The position numbers and the translations under genes were made by a program. The notes beneath the pieces were generated by a model, which saw only the letters and a list, made by a program, of their open reading frames with translations, was not told the origin of the DNA and made no database searches. From Cliona cf. orientalis (Eukaryota > Porifera > Demospongiae > Clionaida > Clionaidae), in the NCBI GenBank assembly GCA_963930775.1, contig OZ005702.1, positions 5,022,001 to 5,086,000 of the forward strand: a stretch of DNA of 64,000 bases. The letters are read 5' to 3'. Positions 35,501 to 45,000 of the stretch are shown one piece after another; position 1 is the stretch's first letter, and each line of letters opens with the position of its first letter.

Positions 35501-38500
35501 GATCCGCAAAAGTTTTCTCCCTCGAAAGTTTTCCGCTATACGGCAACTGTTAGATCAGTCGCTCTAAAGAGTTTTAATAACAAATTTACGGCTCTATTCC
35601 CAGCTTTTATATTGATATTGTTTATAATTGAGGAAGAGAATCTGGAGGTGGTTACCACAAGCAAATGCCACATGCATAGTGATTTAATCATCTGACGATC
35701 TTTACCAGTACAAATAAACGACCCTTTACCTCACAGTTAATGTGGCCACATTACCTGCTGATATTGGCTCTGTCTTGTGTGACAACAAAGAATGTCCCCT
35801 TGGCCAGACTGCTGCCCTCGCTAACGAGCATCCTGATACAGGGGGCCCACTCATCCTCGGGGGGGAGGGGATCTACGGGGGAATTTACGCCTTTTGGGGG
35901 GCCGAATCTCACCCTCCTCAGGAGAATCTGTAAAATGATCAATATAAAAGTGCATGGTATGTAATCTGATTACTGTACGATGTAGATTGTGAATATTTCA
36001 CTAGGTAAATGAACAATTTGTGTCTATATTCATGAAAACAATTACTATCCAATCTTTGGTAAGTACATGCATGTATTCTATACCAAAATCCATACAATGC
36101 TCAGACATACCATGTATTATATATGCGATTAGGAAACTTTGGCAGACTTTAATTTGGCGCTTGTGGATATAGACCACCAAACCGCCAAATTTAGTTCCCC
36201 ACCAAATTCTCCGGCTATACGGTGAGTGATTTAGCCATATTCACAAAGGCTCCCTACATGTAGCTACATGTACATGTACATGTATGCAGCATTCCTGCAA
36301 ACAGACATAGAACAGCACTGCCATCCACCCCAGTGACGAGAAACTGACCGCTTAGTTCATCTTCATCGATGAGAATGATCTCCACCTCTCTCTCTGGCTG
36401 CTTCCTCCTCATCTGGCACTCGGGGAGGTCCACCCTCGAGTGAAGAGTGTACGTCTTGAGCTGGTCATTGTACTGATAGTACATGTAGCTACCAAGGTCA
36501 GGGTCATAGTACAACTTGGCTCGCTGAAATAATAGATGAAATATATTTGTAACTATTATGTACGGTGTTGAGATTAGCACCTACATGTATACAGACCTAC
36601 CAAGTCTCACGCATTGGGCGTGATTCTCACGCATAGCAGGACCATCTCACGCTCTCACGCCTATACTGCATAAACAAATGCAGTATGTCACGCAATGTGC
36701 ATAGAGGAGGCGGAGTCACGTACTAAGACACGCGTCGACCCTTACCATTATTTTAGAGTGCAAAGTGCGTTTACTTTGGCGCCTGATTTACCGCCATGGA
36801 GGCTGAATTGCCTACCTTTGAGTCTCCACCATCTCCTAAGCGCACAAAGTTAGCTGGAGCTGCTACCTATGGCACTAAGTTCAAGCTGGAGTGGATGGGC
36901 GAATTTCCTTTTATCGCTGAAGGCCATCAAGATCCTGTATACAGCTTTTTAATATTGCCAGGTATGCAAAAAAGATGTTAGCTGTCGTCATCAAGGCATT
37001 GCTGACGTAAGAAGGCATGAAAGATCTAAGAGTCACTCAGATAATGTATCAGCTGCCGAAGGCAGCAGTCGTTTAACAAATATGGGATTTGTGCCAGTTG
37101 GATCAGCTATTGATAAGCAGGTATGCGCTGATGCATGTGCATTTGCACTATATTTAATTTAATGCTATTAATTCCAGACAAAGAGAGCAGAGGTGAAAAT
37201 GGCTATTGTGCTTGCCCAGCACAACATTCCGTTAGCCATTATGGACCATTTATCACCCCTCTTTCGGGACATCTTTCCCGACTCAAAGATTGCGAAGGGT
37301 TTCTCCGCTGCGAGAACCAAAACAACATGCATTATGAACATGGCATTGCGTCCACACTTTGAGAGTGTTCTTGTGGCTCACATGAAGGAACATCCTTTTG
37401 CTTTGGCTATTGATGGCTCAAATGACACCGGCCTACAAAAGATGAACCCACTAACTGTCCGTATTTTTGATTTAGAAAGTGGATTTGTGTGCACAAAATT
37501 TTTGGATATGTGCCTTACGTCTGGTACTGACGCTGGCACAGCTGAAAAGATTTTTGAAGCCATGGAGGATGCTCTTGTTTCTCGTGACATTCCTTGGGAG
37601 AATTGCATTGGACTGAGTGTGGACAACACGTCTGTCAACATTGGGAAACACAACAGCATTAAATCCAGGGCCATTCTGAGGAATCCAAGTATATATGTCA
37701 TGGGATGCCCATGTCATATTATTCACAACACCGCTCAAAAAGCCAGTCAGGCTTTCTGTAGTGTAAGTGGTAGTATATATACTGTTAATAGTTGACTATC
37801 TACTTCACTGCTGTGGTTATCAAAATTAGGTGACTGGATTTGATGTGGACGACTTTCTCATTGATCTTTTTTTCTACTTTGATAAAAGTACCAAGCGTAA
37901 AGCAGAGCTTGCAGGTATGGTATATAATTAATGAATAAATAATTATGACTGTGTTGTTTTTTAGAATTCTCAGAATTTTGTGATGTGACGTATAGGAAGA
38001 TTATTCATCATATTAGTGTCAGATGGCTTAGCCTGCAAGCAGCTGTGGATAGGGCTCTTCAACAGTACAGTGCACTTTGTAGTTTCTTTCAGTCACATGG
38101 TATATATAAGAAGATAACATAATATTATTATTTAATGTTTTATGCATGATACTCTCTAGATGACGATCTTGCTCGATTCAGAAGGCTACAGTCTACACTT
38201 TCAGACAAAATGACTGAGCTGTACCTGTTGTTTTATAGTCATGTCCTTCACTACTTTGTGAGACTCAACTTATTCCTTCAGCGCGAGGAGCCTGTTATTG
38301 CAGTTATTCACGAGCAGGTAATAATATTATGACATTGTGTATATAGGTATACGCGTAATTATTATATTTCACCAATGGGGGTTAATAATATTATTATTAT
38401 TAATTTTGTAGATGAGAAGGTTTCTTCAGTTGATGATGTCCAAGTTCCTACCTGTCAGTGCACTGAGGGACTACAAGGCAAGTTTAATTGATTTTCATTA

Positions 38501-41205
38501 ATCAAATTATTGCGACCATAATCAATTTTATGTATGGACATGCAGATGATAGGCTACAAATTGGTTTTGTTACTCAGCAGCAGGCAAATTCTTTTTTGGA
38601 GGAAGGAGATATTGATCCTAGACAACTTGCTAGCTTCTATGATGGAGTTAGAGCTTTTTTTGAACGAGCAGTCGACTACAGCCTGAAATCTCTACCCCTT
38701 GATGACCAATTACTGAAAGCAGCCACATTTATTAGCTTTGATCAAAGAGCTACTGCAGATTCTCTTCATGCAGAATACTTCATCAATAGGTTAGCTATAC
38801 TATAGGCTTCTGTTTGCATTATCAATTATATATACTCCTGCCTACACAGATTTAGCCACATTTTGCCCTTCTCATCTCATTCTGAGTTAACACAACTAGC
38901 AGAAGAGTTTGTTGACTATCAGCTATTGAGAGAGGAAGACATCCCTCAGAGAGTTTGGGATAAAGCTAAAGTGGAGGAGGATGGAGATAAGCATTATCGT
39001 ATGGATGTACTATGGCACTACTTCTCTACCCTAAAGTCTGGAGATGGTCGTCAAAGGTTCAAACGGTTGTCTAACATAGCAATGTTAGTCCTCACTATTC
39101 CTCACTCAAATGCTGATGAGGAGCGGGTATTTTCCATGGTGAGGAAAAACAAAACACCATTTCGTCCGAGCCTTGGGCTGGATACAACCCTCCCTAGTTT
39201 ACTCACAGTCAAGTTAGCCACTGAAGAGCCATGCCACAAGTTTGAACCTCATCCTTCAGTTGTGGCAAGAGCAGGCAAGGTCACATGGGAATACAACAAA
39301 GAACACAGGAAATCTTAACCACACTAACATTTGCACAATAAGTATTATGAAATAATTACATTTACATGATTGTTATTATTGCAAATTTAAATTTGTCCTT
39401 TGAACTGTTATGCTACTATACTAGAATATGTATGACTATTGCCCCCCCCCCCCCCCCCCAAGACTCTCTGGGGTCTTTTAGGTGAACTCAGTGATCATCT
39501 CACTCCTAAGTATTTTTGGACCTTGGCAGCTCTGTGTATAATATTGACGACCTTTACCAACCAGAACACTCCAGCTCATGATCTCAAATTTTGTGGTGTG
39601 CTTGATAAAAATTACAGAGTATCAGGGGCTCTCCCACCCACAATGCTTATTATTATGCATACTTGATCATAGAATAGTGCACTATTGGCATCGTAGTACA
39701 TCCCTGCAGTCTCGTCATATTCCAGGCCACACCTCTCCAGCACTCGCTCAGAAGCTGCGGCCAGCATATCCGATATACTTGTCTGACTTGTTTGACCAGC
39801 ACCACTGGTTGAGGCTAAAATAGCAATTGATTTTGGATTCTCGCCATCAAATGGTAGCATTTCTGGGATTAGGGATCCTCTTACATAATCAAAGAATTTA
39901 TCGCCATTGACTGATCCTGACATGAGCTCTACAGCCAAAATGCCAGAAGTTGACATAGCAGCAATAGCTGATATTCTTGTACCCCTATGAAGCCACCTAT
40001 GATCCACAGCACTCTCCCCTCTCATGGCATAGCCAAATCTACGTGTATGATCCTTGCTACTGCAACCTGTTTCGTTGATGAACACAAAGCAGTCACGGTG
40101 GTACATCTGAAGTTCAGCCATGTACTCTCCACGATACTGGAACGATCGCTGTTTGGCTGCATGCTGCAACTTCTTGCGATCGAGTAAATCCATGCTTGTG
40201 AATAACTTTACACACAGCAGATGGAGAAATACACTTTCCACATCCTCAACAGCATGACAAAGCTCACTTAGGTACAGACTTGGACTGTCAATAATCAAGC
40301 CAATAATAAAAAGCTCATCGGAATGGTTAAGTGTCCTGAGAGCTCTCCTTTGGGGTGCTGGTTTTGCTAGCACATCACCAGTATCTAAAAAGAGACGGTT
40401 GATGTGGTACACGGTACCTAGAGCAACATTGAGATTTTTAGCTATGGTGCGATAGGGAAGTTCCATCCCAATTCTCTGCCAAACCATTCTCCACCTAAGA
40501 TCGGCTGCATATGGAGCTTTTCTACGAGGCTCCGCAGATGTCATGATGGTTTAGCTCCAATTAATACCTAGAGGGACACTCACTAATGCACGTTTCAAAT
40601 ATCGCGCGTCACGCGTCACCTTGTGCGCGCGGCGCGGAACGCGGAACGGAACGGAAATAAACAGTAAGCGCCACACGAAGGTTAGAATTATTTCTTTGGC
40701 GCTGTAATTAGAACTTTTACGCATAGTTGCCAAGTGTCCCGGTTTGGCCGGGACAGTCCCGGTTTTTGGCCCTATGTCCCGGTTGTGTCCCGGTTTACCT
40801 AATTTTGCAGCATTGTCCCGGAATCCAGCTCGATTGCACAAATGAAGGTGTGGCACAAGCATAAACTCAGTATACTATCGAATTTCAGTCCGTATACCTC
40901 GATGTTTAGTGGGTGTGGCAATATATAATCGGCCGAAAGTCGGTGTGGTCATCCGAAAGTGGGCGTGGTCAATAAAATTTCGTGCGCGTTAATTCTATAT
41001 TGTTTGTTGTCCCGGTCTCTCCTCTCATAAACTTGGCAACTATGTTTACGGTATCTCTGAGCAGTCCTTTCTCTCTCAGTAACAGCTTCAGCTCTCGCCA
41101 GTTGGTGGATAGTTTTGTGATGACTCCTCTCAGACTGAGTAGATCAAGCACGTCCTGCTCTAGCAAATCAACACACTCATCTATGCCAGCAGCTTGCTTC
41201 TCCAT
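29508..41205 (-). CDS. AGGF1: AGGF1-like gene (aromatic repeats, FHA, KKRYG region)
   Basis: Angiogenic factor with G-patch and FHA domains, an RNA-processing-associated nuclear protein in animals. Minus-strand exons: 41205-41050 ([17 protein letters not shown], helical, assignment uncertain), 39814-39663 ([28 protein letters not shown]), 36523-36349 ([28 protein letters not shown]), 35927-35755 (basic [10 protein letters not shown], then [20 protein letters not shown], the FHA start), 29779-29655 ([15 protein letters not shown]) and 29565-29508 ([13 protein letters not shown]). The YYD repeats, HSRV, CIR start, KKxYG and YxDRA phrases occur in the family's order. The rest of the FHA domain and the G-patch are not found. 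One extra G in a seven-G run (35859-35865) breaks the fourth exon's frame. Introns contain a hAT gene and a Penelope-like element, so the gene may be damaged. Confidence 0.7.
29931..30097 (+). CDS. Unidentified 167-bp exon
   Basis: TCTCTCTATGTAG precedes and GTGAGT follows a segment of 55 open codons: [20 protein letters not shown] ... [20 protein letters not shown]. Composition and splice signals look like a genuine host exon. It runs opposite to the AGGF1-like gene and touches the broken end of the Penelope-like element. It could belong to the GCN2-like gene upstream, but I do not recognise it. Confidence 0.45.
30003..32985 (-). mobile_element. Penelope-like retroelement, degraded
   Basis: Minus-strand pieces in 5'-3' order: 32985-32449 (Pro/Gln/Thr-rich, 178 codons), 32138-31308 (Lys/Arg-rich, 276 codons), 31153-30470 and 30254-30003 (reverse transcriptase). 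RT landmarks of this class: [53 protein letters not shown] (motif A) and [19 protein letters not shown]. The sequence stops before motif C (YxDD), and no GIY-YIG endonuclease is seen. A G run near 30617-30636 inside the RT frame and several stops show it is dead. Confidence 0.8.
32990..34439. other. Non-coding stretch after the Penelope-like element
   Basis: Contains a GA-rich tract (33310-33380) and otherwise AT-rich unique sequence. The missing AGGF1 FHA exon would be expected between 29.8 and 35.7 kb on the minus strand, but I could not find it here. Confidence 0.35.
34447..34809. mobile_element. hAT-like MITE, CAGGAGC ends, 7-bp duplication
   Basis: Left CAGGAGCATATGAGCCGCCC and right complement ending CATATGCTCCTG. 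ACCATAC flanks both ends (34440-34446 and 34810-34816). The subterminal CCGCCCGAAGGGCGG is itself palindromic. Same end type and duplication length as the palindromic element at 28537. Confidence 0.8.
35041..35090. repeat. CA-type microsatellite
   Basis: Alternating CACACA and CACTCACA units. Confidence 0.7.
35339..35545. mobile_element. TACCGTA-type MITE
   Basis: Left TACCGTATAGCGGGAA followed by TTTCGAGGGA; right TCCCTCGAAAGTTTTCCGCT then ATACGG. GAAAGTTTTC recurs several times inside. About 205 bp, no ORF. Confidence 0.65.
36796..39318 (+). CDS. hAT-type transposase-like gene with introns
   Basis: Resembles the ZBED/ZNF862-type hAT proteins of animals. A C-x2-C...H-x-H-like finger region ([13 protein letters not shown], then RRHERSKSH) is followed by a DDE-type core ([50 protein letters not shown]) and a C-terminal hAT dimerisation domain ([35 protein letters not shown]). 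Exons: 36796-37120, 37178-37762, 37830-37914, 37965-38099, 38160-38317, 38412-38477, 38546-38789, 38850-39318. Most junctions are GT-AG and in phase. The intron after 38477 would use a GC donor and is one base out of phase by my reading. The first exon has a one-base frame break near 36955, before the finger. It sits inside an intron of the AGGF1-like gene on the opposite strand. No terminal repeats found. Element or domesticated gene: undecided. Confidence 0.75.
39443..39459. repeat. Poly-C run
   Basis: About 17 consecutive C just after the hAT gene. Confidence 0.8.
39815..40544 (-). pseudogene. IS630/Tc1-type transposase fragment
   Basis: About 243 codons from [20 protein letters not shown]: an N-terminal helix-turn-helix ([20 protein letters not shown]), then the [12 protein letters not shown] linker and [37 protein letters not shown] and [10 protein letters not shown]. 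In active relatives the last phrase leads into the second catalytic Asp (xDNA/CS); here the family match stops exactly there. The first catalytic Asp is Asn (FINETG). The protein therefore cannot be a working transposase. The frame continues without a stop into the AGGF1-like exon (39814-39663). Confidence 0.8.
40724..41042. mobile_element. MITE with TAGTTGCCAAG ends
   Basis: Left TAGTTGCCAAGTGTCCCGGT, right complement ending ACTTGGCAACTA. About 320 bp, rich in TCCCGG repeats and CGTGGTC motifs. It ends six bases from the donor site of the MEKQ exon of the minus-strand gene. Confidence 0.7.
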
Positions 41206-41401
41206 GCTGACAAAGGTCAAAGTTTAGATCTAATTAACGCACACCTACTTACGCGCATGCGTTATGCTCGAGCGCTCAATCCCGCGCGCCACGCCCCTCT
41301 CTTCTCGGATTGAGGGGCGTGGTGCGCGATGTGCAGGCTCGTATCTGAAAACAATTTTCCTATTTGAAGATCATTGCTCGCTACCAGGTCCACCGCTAAA
41401 G
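41206..41401. promoter_or_regulatory. Divergent promoter region, AGGF1-like / NLR-B
   Basis: The putative first exon of the minus-strand gene starts at 41205 and the NLR-B ATG is at 41402. The 196 bp between contain CACGCCCCTCTCTTCTCG and a near-complement CGAGA/GAGGGGCGTGG, giving a CACGCCC hairpin. No TATA box. Shared promoter is inferred from geometry only. Confidence 0.4.
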
Positions 41402-42049
41402 ATGGCATCTATAAATCACTCGCCTGAAGTCAAATCGATCTTAAAACAAACTCCCGAACTCACAACAGCGTTGTCAAATGATCCACTGGGCGTGGCAGAG
41501 ATACTGCTCAGCAAAGAACTGATTTGTGAGGAAATTCACTCGAAAATATTGATAGATTCTTACACTCCAAGGAAGAAAGCAGCCATTCTGGTCAAAGCGG
41601 TAAGAAATACGATCAAAATAGCTCCAGACAAGTTTCAGTGTTTTCTCGAGATTCTATCAGAGCAGCAGGTCTGTGCTAAAGAGGTGGTGGAGAGACCAGG
41701 GGCGTAGCTTAGTTGTTTCCTTGTTGCCCGGAACCCCCCCCTGGCAGTCAGATTCAGCATTATCTTAGTATGATTTGGCTATCAGGAAACCCCCTTGGTT
41801 TCCAGATTCAATATGCAGGCACTAAAGTCTCCTAAAACTTAGCCTAGATCTCCTCCTTTTGTGCTTTTCTCTGCCAAAATCTCGAGAAGCGAGCAAACCC
41901 TAGCTGAAATGGCGATCGTCAATTAGAGGGCGTGGCCGAAAAATGGGCGTGGTCGTAAATTTTTTCGCGCGCGCTTCGCGCGCAACTGTTAGGAAACCCC
42001 CTCAGAAAATCCTGGCTACGCCCCTGGAGACTGCGTTCTACCTACCAAA
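41402..42049 (+). pseudogene. NLR-B exon 1: CARD interrupted by an MITE
   Basis: Codes MASINHSPEVKSILKQTPEL through CAKEVVER, closely matching NLR-A. At 41697 a 330-bp element interrupts the last helix. The exon resumes at 42027 (GAGACTGCG...) and ends at the conserved donor GTGAGT (42050). The interrupted frame meets TAG at 41705. The insert length is divisible by three but contains stops. Confidence 0.8.
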
Positions 42050-45000
42050 GTGAGTCACTGAGTTCACTTATACATGATCAGTCATGTTAGAGCAGAGGGG
42101 AATTAAAGTCAAAGAGTGGGAGGGGCTGATCTTTGGGGGGTGCATATCTACAACTTTCGTTAGTCAACTGTATATTATAATCACTGGCGTAGGAAGATAT
42201 TGAAGGTCAGGTGGGCCCAATATCCAGTGGCGCGCGAAGCGTGTGCGAAATTTCTACGACCATGCCCACTTTGTGTAAAACCACGCCCATTTTTTTGCAC
42301 AGTCGAGACTGCTATAGCGAGTTTCTTGATGAAAAAATGAACTTAAGTTGAATGGAAATCAAATGAGGCACATTCACTCATCATTCTGAACTGCAGGTAT
42401 AAAAATTATGTCAGCGTAATAAGTGGGGGGGGGGGGGGGGGGGGGGGGGGCCTGGCCCCTGTGGCCACCCCTGTTCCTACGCCCATGATAATTGTTTAAC
42501 CATTCTAGGCAGAATAAATACCAAATTAATAATAATATTTTACTACATGCAGGGTTGCATACAGAGGGGGGGGGGGGCGCACTGGGATCTCCCCCCCCCC
42601 CCCCCCCCCCCAAGATTCCATAATAATATACATGTAATATACACAGCACAAATAATATGATTACATGTACCGTATCCTCCCGAAAATAAGCCCCCTTCGA
42701 AAATAAGCCCCCTCCCCTCTTTGACCTTCAAGTTCTTGCATAGGTATGTTTGCCTCGATTATAAGCCCCCTCCCACCAAGTAGACTGCACATATACATGA
42801 TGCTCGCGAGCACGTACGTACGTATGTACGTAACCCCGCCCTTCAATTGACTACGAGTACAAAGATGGTGGTGGCTTTTAGAAAAGCCTGTTTTGAAGTC
42901 ATTCTGTTATCATGGGCAGAAATCGCTGGACACGGAAGTTGACATTTCCGTTTATTATCTCCGTATACTATAACAGCCGTAAGTACTGTCAACAATGGGC
43001 GCTCCATGTACTTCTCTTGTTCTCTCAGACTCTGTACATTAGCTTACCTATGCGTCACTTGTATCTTGAAGAACAACCTGTATTAGTCACAAACTACAAC
43101 AGAGCTAAGCCTAGTCTAGTCTTTGGTCTGTGCGAAATTCATCTCTGTCATGTCCATTTAACTTCCATATACAACAATACATTCTGAGCGAAAAATGTAT
43201 TTTTAGCAGATTTGATGACCTCATACTGGGCGTGTGCTAACTAGGGATACATTTGCGTGCCCCCAGAATGCTAATTCTGGCTTAATACTTTCCATTTATA
43301 GCACAAAAATCGATTAGGTAACTTCCCGTTTTGTGCAAAAATGTGCTGAAGTCATCAAGATTTGAAGTTCTGCCATGGCTACTACCATATACGGCTGTAC
43401 ATTGCAGCTCATGAATATTCATGACCACCTTGTAGATTGACTGTAGATCACTAATTACCCTTAGTCTTATCTCATCTATAATAGGATGTCCTCATTTGTA
43501 TAGGTATTTCTGGCCATGTGATGGCACTTCTAGCTTGGCAAAGACACTTATATGAGCCGGTCAATTGCAAGATGCTTTTACTTTCCTCTAAAGACGTACA
43601 CACACGGAATAACAAGTCCTTTTCCCATCGTCGATCCTCATGTTGCCGTCTACTTGACAGATCATCTCGCTGCCGCTCTTTTGGAGAAACCCCCCCCCCC
43701 CCAGCAAACTCTGGATATTTCCCGCGGTACGTACGTGACCAACGATGGTGGCTAAGGGGGGGCTTTTATTCGAGGGAAAGTGCATATTCGAAAATAAGCC
43801 CCCTCCCCAGTCTAGGTCATATCTACTGCTGAAAAAGGGGGGGCTTATTTTCGGGAGGATACGGTACATACACAAGCAAAAAGAAATCATTTGTTATCAC
43901 AGCATTATTGTATGATTTATTTACTAGTATATACGCATGGCAGCGGCGCATATACATACGTAAGTCGTCCGTGAGATCGCCCCTCCCCCCCCCCCCCCCC
44001 CCCAAGAAAAAAATCGTGTATGCAACCCTGACATGTACATGTATATATATGTGAGGGCAGGGGCTGCGTTTCAGCTATAGTGGTTGGCAGGGTTAGCCTC
44101 TTATCATGTGACTTAATATACCACAAGTATAAAAACAATTGAATAAAATTATTGAAGAATGAAGTAGGGATGGCAGGATCAAAAAGTACACAAACAAGAG
44201 ATAATCGCATCTACTATACATCCCTACACTTGCTTTTCTCGACTATTTTGCACCTATTAATGTCGACATGTTTGTTGAGTGTGGTATATGGAAGACATTC
44301 AGCTCAGATTGTTAGTTGTCATGATGGTTCACCTAAAGTAGTCTTCTTTGTCAGCCTGCTTCATCATACAACATGTAATACAAGGCATATGAACACAAGT
44401 TAATGAGGGGAATGGCTACGAATTTGCAAACTTCGGCACCTCCCATCTTCCACTTAATTACAATGGACAGAAATTGTGAGCAAACCATGCAAGATGGCAT
44501 TGATAAATTACACTAAGTGTATTAAAAAAGAACAGAAACAAGTGTCAAAACAATTGAAGAATGAAGTAGGGATGGCAGGATCAAAAAGTACACAAGCAAG
44601 AGATAATCGCATCTACTATACATCCCTACGCTGGCTTTTTGAGGGTGCAAAAATAACCAATAATAATGCGATTGAATCAAAATTGATAAACCCAAACCCA
44701 AGGCCCAAGTCATGATGAGACTCTTCCGCTTAGGGAGAAAACCAAGTTCTAAGTTTTATTGTTGGCAGCAGCTATCTACCCGATATAATTTTACGATGAT
44801 CTGTATGTTACCGCTCCTCGAGTCTTGCTCCTTCGTATGATGATATGATATCTATGATCGATCCAGCGGAGCAGTTAGCTCGCCTATGCCTAGCGCCTTA
44901 CCGTTCCTTGATCCTTGCACCTTCATATTCATATCCACGATTGATCCAGCGCACCCTTGCACGCGCTAGCGCTAGCGAGTAGCTACCTTGGTACCATGGT

